A stretch of DNA of 59,813 nt from the NCBI GenBank assembly GCA_020443295.1, contig JAGRIJ010000009.1, forward strand, positions 1-59,813. The letters run 5' to 3'. The translations under genes and the position numbers were made by a program. Source of the DNA: Alphaproteobacteria bacterium (GTDB lineage: Bacteria > Pseudomonadota > Alphaproteobacteria > Micavibrionales > Micavibrionaceae). A model generated the notes under the pieces. It made no database searches and was not told the origin of the DNA. It saw nothing but the letters and a program-made list of their open reading frames with translations. Position 1 is the first letter of the stretch. Each line of letters starts with the position of its first letter. Positions 25,210 to 37,044 of this stretch are shown in pieces.

Positions 25210-26967
25210 ATGATCAATATAAAAATCAAACCGTCGGAACTTCACGCGCTCGCTCCCAAGATCGCTGTTATCGGCGTCGGCGGGGCAGGAGGCAACGCTG
25301 TCAACAACATGATTTCCTCCAATCTTGAAGGCTGCGAATTTATCGTCTGTAATACGGATGCGCAGGCGCTGCAGGGTTGCCTTGCGGAAAACCGTGTGCA
25401 GCTGGGCGTGAACATCACGGGCGGTCTGGGCGCGGGCTCGAAACCCGAAGTGGGCCAGGCCGCGGCGGAGGAAAGCCTTGAGGAAGTCATGCAATATCTT
25501 GAAGGCGCAAACATGGCCTTCATTACCGCGGGCATGGGCGGCGGAACGGGAACGGGCGCGGCTCCGGTCATTGCCAAGGCCTGCCGCCAGCAGGGAATCC
25601 TGACCGTCGGTGTCGTCACCAAGCCCTTCCATTTCGAAGGCGTTCACCGGATGGATCAGGCCGAGCGCGGCATTGAGGAAATGCAGGGTTATGTGGATAC
25701 GCTCATCGTGATCCCCAACCAGAATCTGTTCCGCATCGCCAATGAAAAAACGACCTTCGCCGAAGCGTTCCGCATGGCCGACTCGGTTCTTCAATCCGGC
25801 GTGCGCGGCGTAACCGACTTGATGGTTCGTCCCGGCTTGGTCAACCTTGATTTCGCCGATATCCGCACCGCGATGCTCCAGATGGGCAAGGCGATGATGG
25901 GAACGGGCGAAGCTACGGGCGAAAAACGCGCCATACAGGCCGCCGAAGCCGCGATCAACAACCCGCTGCTCGACGAAGTGTCGATGAAAGGCGCGCACGG
26001 TGTCATCATCAACGTCACGGGCGGCTACGATATGACCCTCTTCGAAGCCGACGAGGCCTGTAACCGCATCCGCGACGAAGTTGACCCCGGCGCCAATATC
26101 ATCTTCGGCGCGACCTTCGACGAAGGCATGGAGGGCACGATGCGCGTTTCTATCGTGGCCACCGGGATTGACAAGGAAGCCCGCAAAAACAAAATCTTCG
26201 GCGGCTCCGGAAAATCGGGCGGGGGCGTAAAGCTTCCCGATCAGGGCGCAGCCGCCCCGCTGGAACGGACGCAACCGAAAGCAGAATCGTCAACCGCCGT
26301 ACAGCAGGCGCGGGACTCCGCAATCAGCGCCCTGACAGGCAAGGAGGCGGTAAAATCGCTCAAGGCTCCGGTGTCCATTGCCAGCAAGAAATATGCGCAG
26401 CCCATGCAGGAACCTCATCAGGAGCACGTCCCGGTCGGGAATGAACCCTATGAGTTATATGAACAGGCGGAGTTTCCCGTGGCCGCAACAGGATCCGGAC
26501 AGGGCGAAGTCGGCTTTGCCAGCAACACTGTTTTGCGCGGGGCGACATACCGGGACTCATTCATTCCCCCGAAGCCTGTTGAAGTAGACTACGCCGGTCT
26601 CGAAGGTCCGGCAGGCCCGCACATCTCCAGCTTCCACGGAGCTCATATCTCAGGGCAGGAGATTACGGAAACCGGAACCGCTCAGGATATCAAGGCGGCT
26701 ACCAGCCGGGTTCAGGCAGGCAAGGCCAAACGGTCCCCGTCTCTGTTCGAGCGCATCACCGGTTCCGTCCAGCAGCGTCTCGACAGCCTCCGCGAAGAGG
26801 AAACAGACGAAAAGCCTCAGGGCCGCTTCGCAGCTCAGCCTAAGTCTCCTATCTCCGGCGAACCCTCTCAGGGCAGCCTGAACATCAGCGCCCCGGCTAA
26901 AAAACCCGGATCGAAGATCGATGATGAACTGGATATTCCGGCTTTCCTGAGACGTCAGGCAAACTGA
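25210..26967 (+). CDS. ftsZ: FtsZ, tubulin-like cell division GTPase
   Basis: Polymerises into the Z-ring. The GTPase part shows [14 protein letters not shown] (about residues 20-33), the tubulin signature [12 protein letters not shown] (about 107-118), and [11 protein letters not shown] with the GTPase-activating acidic T7 loop region. The 585-residue length reflects a linker of about 240 residues, typical of alphaproteobacteria, that ends in [15 protein letters not shown], the conserved tail that binds FtsA and other partners. A clear terminator follows, so ftsZ is not simply fused to the lpxC transcript. Confidence 0.98.
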   Translation: MINIKIKPSELHALAPKIAVIGVGGAGGNAVNNMISSNLEGCEFIVCNTDAQALQGCLAENRVQLGVNITGGLGAGSKPEVGQAAAEESLEEVMQYLEGANMAFITAGMGGGTGTGAAPVIAKACRQQGILTVGVVTKPFHFEGVHRMDQAERGIEEMQGYVDTLIVIPNQNLFRIANEKTTFAEAFRMADSVLQSGVRGVTDLMVRPGLVNLDFADIRTAMLQMGKAMMGTGEATGEKRAIQAAEAAINNPLLDEVSMKGAHGVIINVTGGYDMTLFEADEACNRIRDEVDPGANIIFGATFDEGMEGTMRVSIVATGIDKEARKNKIFGGSGKSGGGVKLPDQGAAAPLERTQPKAESSTAVQQARDSAISALTGKEAVKSLKAPVSIASKKYAQPMQEPHQEHVPVGNEPYELYEQAEFPVAATGSGQGEVGFASNTVLRGATYRDSFIPPKPVEVDYAGLEGPAGPHISSFHGAHISGQEITETGTAQDIKAATSRVQAGKAKRSPSLFERITGSVQQRLDSLREEETDEKPQGRFAAQPKSPISGEPSQGSLNISAPAKKPGSKIDDELDIPAFLRRQAN

Positions 26968-26993
26968 TTTCTCCTCACCTTGATGACAAAAGC

Positions 26994-27026
26994 AAGAAGA
27001 GCCTTTCCGGAGGCTCTTCTTTTTTA
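26994..27026 (+). terminator. Rho-independent terminator after ftsZ
   Basis: A perfect 10-bp stem (AAGAAGAGCC / GGCTCTTCTT) with an 8-base loop and a T-run, 27 bases beyond the ftsZ stop. It separates the dcw cluster from lpxC and the genes after it. Confidence 0.92.
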
Positions 27027-27062
27027 GAGTGTTGTTTTTATTATAGAAAATGCAGAAGCCTC

Positions 27063-27079
27063 TGTAACAAACCGTTACA
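27063..27079. promoter_or_regulatory. Inverted repeat upstream of lpxC, possible operator
   Basis: TGTAAC and GTTACA form 6-base arms around a 5-base centre. Overlapping this, ACAAACCGT occurs twice in direct orientation (27067-27075 and 27077-27085). The element lies between the ftsZ terminator and the lpxC start. No regulator is known for it. Confidence 0.35.
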
Positions 27080-27194
27080 AACCGTGATTTGATGCACTGC
27101 AGCGCTGACAGTACACTGCAAAGATTACAGGGACCTGTGCAAGGTCTTGGGAAAACGGCAAAAACACGAAAAACCAAGCAACGGAAGTGTGGAA

Positions 27195-28109
27195 ATGACG
27201 CAAACCCGCCAGACGACAATCGGCAAAAGAATATCCCTGCAAGGGGTGGGGCTTCATTCCGGGCGCTTTACATCAATGACTTTAATTCCAGCCGGTGCCT
27301 ATCAGGGCATCGTCTTTGTACGTTCCGACATTACGCGTGGCAACAAGATCATCCCCGCACGCTGGGACCGGGTCGTGGATACCCGTCTCTGCACCGCCAT
27401 CGGGAATGAAGACGGCATGACCATAGGCACGATAGAGCATCTGATGTCCGCCCTCTGCGGTTGCGGGGTTGATAATGTGATTATCGAAATAGACGGTCCC
27501 GAAGTTCCCGTGATGGACGGCAGCGCCATACCCTTTGTAGAGGCGATTGAAGAGGCAGGCATCAAAGCCCTGGCAGCGCCCCGGCGTGCAATCAAGGTCC
27601 TGCGCGAAGTTTCCGTGGAGCAGGAAGGCAAGCGCGCCAGCCTCAAGCCCGCGCTCGGCAGCATCTACGGCGGTGAGATCGAATTTGACCACGCCGAAAT
27701 CGGTCATCAGACGTTTAAAACCCAGCTTCTGAACGGCAATTTCCGCCACGATATCGCTCAGGCGCGGACCTTCGGCTTCCTTCACGAAGTGGAATATCTG
27801 CGGGCACAGGGGCTTGCCCTCGGTGGGTCGATGGACAATGCAATCGTTCTGGGCGGCGATAAAATCATGAACCCCGAAGGTTTGCGCTTTACGGATGAAT
27901 TCATCCGCCACAAGCTTCTGGATGCTATCGGCGATCTCTACCTCGCCGGAGCGCCGATCATCGGCGAATATCACGGCGTTAAGGCGGGCCACGCTCTGAA
28001 CAACGCTCTTCTTCATGCCCTCTTCGAGTCTGAAGATAACTGGGTGTGGGCCGAAACGCGCGATGCGTCCGCGACGAAGGGCGAAGAAGACATGTTGCTG
28101 GTCGCCTGA
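27195..28109 (+). CDS. lpxC: UDP-3-O-acyl-N-acetylglucosamine deacetylase LpxC
   Basis: Zinc deacetylase that commits UDP-GlcNAc to lipid A synthesis, so the organism makes lipopolysaccharide. The 304-residue protein has LQGVGLHSG, the first zinc ligand in EHLMSALCGCGVDN, PVMDGSAIPFVEAI, and the second zinc-binding cluster HKLLDAIGDLYLAG (His and Asp), followed by the catalytic-base-region His in KAGHALNNALL. The ATG at 27195 gives the family N terminus; the frame is open further upstream without a good ribosome site. Confidence 0.97.
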   Translation: MTQTRQTTIGKRISLQGVGLHSGRFTSMTLIPAGAYQGIVFVRSDITRGNKIIPARWDRVVDTRLCTAIGNEDGMTIGTIEHLMSALCGCGVDNVIIEIDGPEVPVMDGSAIPFVEAIEEAGIKALAAPRRAIKVLREVSVEQEGKRASLKPALGSIYGGEIEFDHAEIGHQTFKTQLLNGNFRHDIAQARTFGFLHEVEYLRAQGLALGGSMDNAIVLGGDKIMNPEGLRFTDEFIRHKLLDAIGDLYLAGAPIIGEYHGVKAGHALNNALLHALFESEDNWVWAETRDASATKGEEDMLLVA

Positions 28110-28244
28110 TAGATTTTCCCTAAAATTAATACAAGCAGATATTTTATTCCTCGGGATTTTTTTCGCGAACGCATCCGGACTCTTCTCTTGTTCCCCCAAG
28201 CCGTTTATGCATAGTACTAGGGATTGGAATCACCGGAGCCTTGA

Positions 28245-29066
28245 ATGACTTTCAGAAAAATTCTTCTGTCCTTGCTGATGCTGGGCGTTTTGACAGCCTG
28301 TTCCAGCGACGGCGGCAAAAAGGACCAGCAGGAGCCTCAACCGGCCGAAACCCTCTACCAGAAAGCCGCAAAGGCGATGCAGGAGGAGGATTACAAAAAC
28401 GCGACCACGTTCTTTGAAGAGGTTGAGCGTCAGCATCCGTATTCGGCCCTGTCCACGAAAGCGCAGCTGATGGCCGCCTATTCATCCTATCTCGATCAAC
28501 GTTATGACGAGGCGATCGTGGCGCTGGACCGCTATATAGAGCTTCACCCCGGCGCCCCGGACGTGGATTACGCCTTTTACCTGAAGGCGATCTCCTATTA
28601 TGAACAGATTTCCGATGTCCGGCGCGATCAGCAAATGACGGTCGAGGCGCTCAAATCTCTTAATACCTTGATCCAGCGGTTCCCGAACAGCGAGTACAGC
28701 CGCGATGCGGAGCTCAAACGCGATCTCGTTCTCGACCATCTGGCCGGAAAGGAAATGGAAGTCGGGCGCTACTATCTGAACCGCAATCACATCAACGCAG
28801 CCATTAACCGCTTCCGCAGCGTTATCGTGAATTTCCAGACGACGACCCACGTCCCGGAGGCTCTCCACCGCCTCGTGGAATGTTACATGATTCTGGGTCT
28901 GGAACAGGAAGCCCTGCAGGTCGCGATGGTTTTGGGTTACAATTACCCGGGCAGTGTTTGGTATGAACGGACATATGAGTTGCTGACGCCCGAACTCAGG
29001 AAAAAGGTCGAAGACGGACGCGGAGTGGTCACCCGCACCATTGAAACCTTGCTCAAACCGGACTGA
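28245..29066 (+). CDS. bamD: BamD, lipoprotein of the outer-membrane beta-barrel assembly machine
   Basis: Essential partner of BamA in folding outer-membrane proteins. The 273-residue precursor has a lipoprotein signal peptide with lipobox LTAC (Cys about residue 19), then TPR-type repeats: AETLYQKAAKAMQEEDYKNATTFFEEVERQHPYS, a second DEAIVALDRYIELHP, and RRDQQM...ALKSLNTLIQRFPNSEYS-type units, the normal BamD pattern. It lies between lpxC and recN, the usual alphaproteobacterial order. Confidence 0.95.
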   Translation: MTFRKILLSLLMLGVLTACSSDGGKKDQQEPQPAETLYQKAAKAMQEEDYKNATTFFEEVERQHPYSALSTKAQLMAAYSSYLDQRYDEAIVALDRYIELHPGAPDVDYAFYLKAISYYEQISDVRRDQQMTVEALKSLNTLIQRFPNSEYSRDAELKRDLVLDHLAGKEMEVGRYYLNRNHINAAINRFRSVIVNFQTTTHVPEALHRLVECYMILGLEQEALQVAMVLGYNYPGSVWYERTYELLTPELRKKVEDGRGVVTRTIETLLKPD

Positions 29067-29087
29067 TACATACTGTGAAAATGAGGC

Positions 29088-30743
29088 ATGCTCGCGCATC
29101 TTCGCATTAATGATGTGGTTCTGATCGAAAAACTCGAAATCGAGTTTAAGAGCGGACTATGCGCGTTGACCGGGGAAACGGGCGCAGGCAAATCCATTCT
29201 TCTTGATTCTCTGGGCTTGGCGCTCGGCGCACGCGCCGAAACCGGACTTATCCGCCGCGGCGCGGAGCAGGCTTCGGTCAGCGCGGTGTTCCAGATCCCC
29301 AAAAAGCACCCCGTGCGCAAAATTCTTAAGGATGCTGAAATCGGCATCGAGCAGGATGAATTGATCCTGCGGCGCGTCGTCGGCAATAACGGCAAAAGCC
29401 GCGCCTTTATCAACGATCAGCCTGTCAGCCTCAATTTGCTGCGAAGCGTTGGTCAGACTCTTGTCGAAATTCACGGCCAGTTTGATAATCACGGCCTGCT
29501 CAATCCGCAGACTCACCGCGCCATTCTCGACGATTACGCGGGAATAGGCGCAGAGATCGAGCAGAAATGGGAAGCATGGAAAGCCGAACGCGAAACGCTG
29601 GAGGAAATGCAGGCGCTCGTTACTCGTGCGCGCACGGAAGAAGAATTCCTCCGCACGGCTCTGGAGGATCTGGATGCTCTCGAACCCAGAACGGGGGAGG
29701 AAGGCACGCTCGGCATGTTGCGCGAACGCCTGATGCACCGGGAACAGGTTCTCGAAGCCCTGAACGCGGCCGACCAGCTTCTGAACGGCGGGGACGACCC
29801 CGTCCGCCGGGCCTGGAGCCTGCTGGACCGCATCTCCGATAAAATCGGCGCAGACTTGCAAAAGGCCATCGACTCGCTTGATCGCGGCATGAATGAGATT
29901 CAGGAAGCTTCTTCCATCATCCGTTCCCTCTCCGAAGACTTGCAGGAAGCCGACCACGACCTCGCCGCGATAGACGAACGCCTGCATGCCCTGCGTGCGC
30001 AGGCAAGAAAGCATGACTGCCTGCCCGACGAGCTGCCGCAAATCCGCGAAGATCTGGCCCGCAAACTGGGTATGATCGCCGACGGTCAGGACGGCCTCGC
30101 GGCACAGGCCCGCAAGGTGGACGAAGCGCGCAAGCTTTACCAGATTGAAGCCGAAAAAATTTCCGCCCGCCGCTGGCAGGCCGCCACGCAGCTGAATGCG
30201 CGGGTTCAAAAAGAACTCGCTCCCCTGAAACTCGAAAAAGCCCGCTTTGTCACCAGTATCGAAAAGCTGGAGGAACCGGACTGGGGGCCGCACGGCATGG
30301 ACCGCATCGCTTTTCTGGTTTCAACCAATCCCGGCACCGACCCCGGCCCGCTGCATAAAATCGCATCCGGCGGCGAAATGTCGCGCTTCATGCTGGCCTT
30401 AAAAGTCGTCAGCGCGCAGGCCGGCAGCACCCACAGCTTTATCTTTGATGAGGTCGATACCGGCATCGGCGGCGGAACGGCGGACGCCGTGGGCGAACGC
30501 CTCGCACGGCTGGCAAAGGAAAAACAGGTCCTCGTCGTTACCCACGCACCGCAGATCGCCGCCCGTGCCTCCCATCATTGGGTTGTGGAAAAAACCGGGG
30601 ATGATCTGGTAACAACGACAATAACTCCGCTCGAATCAAGGGTGGAAAGAGCGGAAGAAATTGCCCGCATGCTCTCCGGCTCCACCATCACACCCGAAGC
30701 CCGCGCCGCCGCTGAAAGTCTTCTGCGGACGGGCACCGAATAA
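29088..30743 (+). CDS. recN: RecN, SMC-like DNA double-strand break repair ATPase
   Basis: Acts early in repair of double-strand breaks. The 551-residue protein has Walker A GETGAGKS (about residues 27-34), DQPVSLNLLRSVG and VEIHGQFDNHGLL near the head, two coiled-coil arms in the centre (about 160-370), the ABC-type signature SGGEMSRFMLALK near 427 and Walker B with FDEVDTGIGG near 449. Complete and of typical length. It follows bamD by 21 bases. Confidence 0.97.
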   Translation: MLAHLRINDVVLIEKLEIEFKSGLCALTGETGAGKSILLDSLGLALGARAETGLIRRGAEQASVSAVFQIPKKHPVRKILKDAEIGIEQDELILRRVVGNNGKSRAFINDQPVSLNLLRSVGQTLVEIHGQFDNHGLLNPQTHRAILDDYAGIGAEIEQKWEAWKAERETLEEMQALVTRARTEEEFLRTALEDLDALEPRTGEEGTLGMLRERLMHREQVLEALNAADQLLNGGDDPVRRAWSLLDRISDKIGADLQKAIDSLDRGMNEIQEASSIIRSLSEDLQEADHDLAAIDERLHALRAQARKHDCLPDELPQIREDLARKLGMIADGQDGLAAQARKVDEARKLYQIEAEKISARRWQAATQLNARVQKELAPLKLEKARFVTSIEKLEEPDWGPHGMDRIAFLVSTNPGTDPGPLHKIASGGEMSRFMLALKVVSAQAGSTHSFIFDEVDTGIGGGTADAVGERLARLAKEKQVLVVTHAPQIAARASHHWVVEKTGDDLVTTTITPLESRVERAEEIARMLSGSTITPEARAAAESLLRTGTE

Positions 30744-30809
30744 TCTTCAACCCTGCAACCATTATTTGTTAGTCTTCCCTGAAACGGAATCGCAACGGAG
30801 ACTCTCACC

Positions 30810-31892
30810 ATGCCCCTTGACCTCGGAAGTATGAAATTCTTTATGGGTCCGCACACGCTTGGCGCGCCCGATAATCTCGAAGACACCATCGTCGAATTTA
30901 TTGATGACGCCAAGGAAACGCTCGACGTTGCCGTGCAGGAACTGGAATCCGAGTCTATCGCCCGCGCTTTCGTCCGCGCCAAGCAGCGCGGCGTGAAAAT
31001 CCGCATGGTTCTGGAAGGCGATTACCTGATCGCCGAACACGCGGTGGCCGATCCCTTCGATATGCTGCTCAAGGAAAAGAATGAATCCAACCGCTTCCTC
31101 ATCGCCGTGCTCTGGCGCGCGGGTATAGATGTCCGTACCGACTACAACCCCAAGATTTTCCACCAGAAATTCATGGTGCGCGATGTGGAGGGCACGCGCG
31201 CCGCGCTCCTCACCGGCTCCACCAATTTCACGGAAACCGGAACGCATAACAACCTCAACCATATTGTGACCATCAAGGGTAAAAGCGTGGCCGGCGAATA
31301 CGCGCTGGAATTCGAGGAACTCTGGGGCGGAACCTTCGGCGCAAACCGCCTGCGTCACGACCCTGCGCCGAAAATGCCGCGTGTCTCTAAAATCAGCATG
31401 AAAACCATCTTCGCGCCCGACCACATGCCCGAAATGGAAATCATGAAACAGATGCTCAAAGGATCGCAAACCATAGATTTCGCCATCTTCACCTTTTCCA
31501 AATCCTCCGGCATCGACGATACGATGATCGCGCTCGCCAGGGCAGGGATGTCCATTCGCGGCATTGCCGATGCGGGGCAGGGAAACCAGGACTGGGCCGC
31601 CAGCCGCCCGCTCGCCGAAAACGGCGTGGAATTCTTCCTTGCGCGCAAGCATGGAACCGATCTCGGCAAGCTCCACCACAAGCTGATGGTTATAGATGGG
31701 CAGGTCACGGTGGTCGGAAGCTTTAATTACACCGAGCCCGCCAACATGCTGAACGATGAAAACATCATCGTCATCGGCGATCTGGAGGAGGACAACCCCG
31801 AAAGCATCGAAAACCAGAAAGCCTTCGGGGCCTATGCCTTGGCCGAAATTGATCGTATGATCGCCAAACACGGCGAAAAAATAGTGGTCTGA
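30810..31892 (+). CDS. Phospholipase D-like protein with two HKD motifs
   Basis: A 360-residue member of the phospholipase D superfamily. Two catalytic motifs are present: HQKFMVRD (about residues 122-129) followed by LLTGSTNFTETG, and HHKLMVID (about 289-296) followed by VVGSFNYTEP. Two HKD motifs in one chain usually build one active site. No signal peptide is visible, so the protein is probably cytoplasmic; endonuclease, phosphatidyl-transfer and phosphodiesterase functions all occur in this superfamily. Placement between recN and ligA would suit a DNA-related role, but this is inference. Confidence 0.88.
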   Translation: MPLDLGSMKFFMGPHTLGAPDNLEDTIVEFIDDAKETLDVAVQELESESIARAFVRAKQRGVKIRMVLEGDYLIAEHAVADPFDMLLKEKNESNRFLIAVLWRAGIDVRTDYNPKIFHQKFMVRDVEGTRAALLTGSTNFTETGTHNNLNHIVTIKGKSVAGEYALEFEELWGGTFGANRLRHDPAPKMPRVSKISMKTIFAPDHMPEMEIMKQMLKGSQTIDFAIFTFSKSSGIDDTMIALARAGMSIRGIADAGQGNQDWAASRPLAENGVEFFLARKHGTDLGKLHHKLMVIDGQVTVVGSFNYTEPANMLNDENIIVIGDLEEDNPESIENQKAFGAYALAEIDRMIAKHGEKIVV

Positions 31893-31894
31893 AC

Positions 31895-34416
<2,522 letters not shown>

Positions 34417-34428
34417 TCCCCCTGAAAA

Positions 34429-34456
34429 GCATCCCCGCGAACGCGGGGATCCAGAA
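34429..34456. repeat. REP-like palindromic repeat, copy 1
   Basis: A 28-base element with arms ATCCCCGCG / CGCGGGGAT around a 2-base centre, followed by CCAGAA. It is identical to the copy at 58618-58645. The GGGGATCCAG tail resembles widespread proteobacterial intergenic palindromes. It lies just beyond ligA and could also act as a terminator-like hairpin. Confidence 0.8.
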
Positions 34457-34468
34457 GTTACAAAACTT

Positions 34469-35596
34469 CTATTCTTGAGCTTTATCTTCGAGAATTTTAC
34501 GCGCGGTCAGATAATCCATCCCGGCATGAATCTTTGAGCTGTAAAGCAATTCCAGAAATTGCTGGTCTCGCTCAAGCAAAACGAAAGGCTTCTGCAGATA
34601 ATCGACATATTCAGGTTTTGGCTCATTTCCGTTCCAGCTGTTTAACAAGCTGAGTTGCTTATAGCCAAGATTAGGCAAGCCCGGAAATCCCATCGAGCGC
34701 AACAGACATTCACGGATCAGTCCGCGCAAAATTTCAGGCGGATGCCCCTCCCAGATATAACAGACTGCCATCTGGATTTCATTTTTCTCGTTGGAAAGAA
34801 AATAACCCTCCACATGCCGTGGGTAATTATTAAACGGCACGCGGGTGTTAAGAAGAGGTTCAAATTGTTGAAAGTCGTACCAGGGAGGAGCGCCTAAACC
34901 AGTTTGTACTGTAGTGAAATTAGGCTTCGGTCTGTTTTCTCTTTTGAATAATCCGCCATGATCCGCGCCGTTTATTTTATTGGCCGCTAGCACATCATCC
35001 TTAAACAAGTTGATCCGGATATTGCCGTAATGCTCTTTCGTCTCCTGATCTGGCGCGAGATAGGAAACGGGCAGCCCGATAAGGGGTGACACAATCGTGG
35101 AAAAATCCTTGATCTCGCTTTCGACAATCGGGAAACCGCCATAACCGGGCATATCGGCGATAGGATCGTTCAGGTCGTTGTAAAGCCCGTTCCAGTTCCC
35201 TTCTCTCGTTCGGTCTAAAAATATTCTTTTTTTACCGGATATGCTGGACGGTTTTTTACCCTCTTTATTCGTCTCCTCAAAAGGCTCCAGATCATTCGGC
35301 ATCCCAAACGCGATTATAATCGGCTGTGTCCATTTATTTACAGACAATGGCTTGGGAAGACCGTTTTGAGGAACCAGATGTGTATAGAGCCAGGGATAGG
35401 CGGCTTCCGTAACGTAAAGATCTTCGGGATGAATCAGGCCGACATTATAAGTCTGCGGCACGATCGTTCCATCAACGAAGCTTCTCGCAAAAAGTTTAGT
35501 TTCACGGTCTGTGCGGGGTTTATGAGAAGGATCATCCGCAAAGCCGGACGCACAACAAACAAGGAACCAGCCAAAAATAAGAAAAAACGTCCGCAT
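34469..35596 (-). CDS. DUF2927-like exported protein
   Basis: A 375-residue protein with a signal peptide (RTFFLIFGWFLVCCASGFA, residues 2-20). The C-terminal third has the DUF2927 layout: a YIWEGHPPEILRGLIRECLLRSMGFPG stretch in place of the more common EE...GL-ND segment, and a late LLERDQQFLELLYSSKIHAGM, which resembles the family's LT-D--LL-LLY---L-PGM. Function is unknown; metalloprotease-like roles have been suggested for relatives, but the expected paired Glu motif is altered here. The ATG at 35596 gives a clean signal peptide; a TTG 18 bases upstream is less likely. GC content is slightly below average. Confidence 0.75.
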   Translation of the reverse strand: MRTFFLIFGWFLVCCASGFADDPSHKPRTDRETKLFARSFVDGTIVPQTYNVGLIHPEDLYVTEAAYPWLYTHLVPQNGLPKPLSVNKWTQPIIIAFGMPNDLEPFEETNKEGKKPSSISGKKRIFLDRTREGNWNGLYNDLNDPIADMPGYGGFPIVESEIKDFSTIVSPLIGLPVSYLAPDQETKEHYGNIRINLFKDDVLAANKINGADHGGLFKRENRPKPNFTTVQTGLGAPPWYDFQQFEPLLNTRVPFNNYPRHVEGYFLSNEKNEIQMAVCYIWEGHPPEILRGLIRECLLRSMGFPGLPNLGYKQLSLLNSWNGNEPKPEYVDYLQKPFVLLERDQQFLELLYSSKIHAGMDYLTARKILEDKAQE

Positions 35597-35634
35597 AGCG
35601 GCGCACCCTGTCAAACGGTCAAAATTGGGGCAGG

Positions 35635-35868
35635 CTAAATCGCCTTGTTCTTCTCGCGCAGATCGAACAGGCGGCTCATCGCTTCCTCGATCTCGGGGGG
35701 ATAATCGCGGCGTTCCACGAACTCGCCGCCGCCGGTATTGCGGGTCATGGACTGCTCCAGCGCGCGCGTCAGCAACTCGGAAATCTTGATATCCTCCTGC
35801 TCAAGGGCAAGCTCAAGAGCGGATAAGATCCGGTCGCTTAAACGTATCTGCTGTCTGTCCATTTCCAT
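35635..35868 (-). CDS. Small unknown protein, 77 residues
   Basis: Not recognised. A charged, largely helical protein with a pattern of the type QIRLSDRILSALELALEQEDIKISELLTRALEQSMTR (about residues 7-42) that could be a short ribbon-helix-helix-like or coiled region, followed by a RRDYPPEIEEAMSRLFDLRE tail. The start ATG is backed by GGGAG seven bases upstream. It precedes the DUF2927-like gene by 38 bases. Confidence 0.7.
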   Translation of the reverse strand: MEMDRQQIRLSDRILSALELALEQEDIKISELLTRALEQSMTRNTGGGEFVERRDYPPEIEEAMSRLFDLREKNKAI

Positions 35869-35905
35869 AGTATATCTCCCGTTACAACTTTATTGTGCAC
35901 TCTAA

Positions 35906-36922
35906 TCAGAAAGGTTTCAAGGTCTCAGGACGGTCCAAAATCGTCTCTTTCACCAGTTTAAAAAACCCGTCCATAAAAACGGAGCGGACAGGCTCGGAAT
36001 CCATCAGGATTTCATGGTGCGAGCCGGGGATATCCATAAAACTGGCTTTTTTCATATTCTGAATAACGGCGCGGGCCTTCCCGTTATCGACCAGGTGATC
36101 GTGCTCGGCGATCCCAAAAAAACAGGGCGTCTGGATTGCTTGATACACGGCGGGCTGTTGCAGGAGAACACACGATTTCTGCGCGTGCTTCAGCCAGCCG
36201 TATGTCACATCGCCGACCTTGAGTGCCGGGTTCGCCTCGCACCAGAGATTATGAACATTCCCGCGCACCGGATCGCCGGAAAGACGCTTCGGGCCTTCCG
36301 GTGCGTGCCGCTCGACAGTCCAGTCATCCCCGCCGGGAACGTACTGCGTGCCCATCAACGCCCCGCAGACCGCAGTCGCCAGATGGGCCAGCATCGCGGG
36401 GGTGCGCTCAAAAGCCTTGATCCCGATCAGCGGCGCGGTAAAGCCAGCACACTCGAACAGCCCCGGATATTTCGCCAGAAAATGCAGGGCGATATTCGAT
36501 CCCATCGAATGCGCGAGAAGCGCCATCGGAATCCGCCCCCGGTCGGGGTGAACGCTCGAATGCTTGATATATTCGAGGATAAAGTAATGCATATCCGCCA
36601 CATCCTCGGTAAACGGCCCGCCATGGCGTTTCTGAGGGTTAGGCAGGTATCGGCCCGAGGCGCCTTGCCCGTACCAGTCCATGGTCCAGAACGCCATATT
36701 GGCGTTCAGAAAGTCCCGCGCGGTCTCGAAATATTTTTCTGCAAATTCGCCAACGCCCGGAAAACAGACGATCACGGCATCGGGAATACTGTCCTTGGGA
36801 AAAACGGACCCGAAGCGGATTTTGCGCCCGTTGCGCGTGAAATGGTGCCAGCGCCACCCGGGCGGTTCGCGGAAACGTTCCTCCAGCGCGGGAACGGTCG
36901 GGGTCATTTGATCCTGTGTCAT
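35906..36922 (-). CDS. Lysophospholipase-like alpha/beta hydrolase
   Basis: A 338-residue serine hydrolase of the lysophospholipase/monoglyceride lipase type (Hydrolase_4). It has FPGVGEFAEKY near residue 54, the WFTMDWYGQGASGR-type turn (DWYGQGASGR near 78), the nucleophile elbow AHSMGSN near 130, an acidic FFGIAEHDHLVD near 277 and the catalytic His of PGSHHEILMD near 307. Neither a signal peptide nor a membrane segment is seen. Membrane lipid or detoxified ester substrates are likely. Confidence 0.87.
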   Translation of the reverse strand: MTQDQMTPTVPALEERFREPPGWRWHHFTRNGRKIRFGSVFPKDSIPDAVIVCFPGVGEFAEKYFETARDFLNANMAFWTMDWYGQGASGRYLPNPQKRHGGPFTEDVADMHYFILEYIKHSSVHPDRGRIPMALLAHSMGSNIALHFLAKYPGLFECAGFTAPLIGIKAFERTPAMLAHLATAVCGALMGTQYVPGGDDWTVERHAPEGPKRLSGDPVRGNVHNLWCEANPALKVGDVTYGWLKHAQKSCVLLQQPAVYQAIQTPCFFGIAEHDHLVDNGKARAVIQNMKKASFMDIPGSHHEILMDSEPVRSVFMDGFFKLVKETILDRPETLKPF

Positions 36923-37044
36923 GCACTTATAAAATGTACGTATTTTGCCAAGAAAAATTATGCCTGAAAAAGCTTAAGAAAGCTGAAAAAACAAGGCAAG
37001 TAAACAAAAGATTAATAGGAAAAAAGGGGTAGGGGGAAAACTTC

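Noticed and set aside
34429..34456. Possible CRISPR repeat, since the palindrome resembles the core of type I-E repeats
   Set aside because: Copies are single, 24 kb apart, with no regular spacer array and no cas genes nearby.
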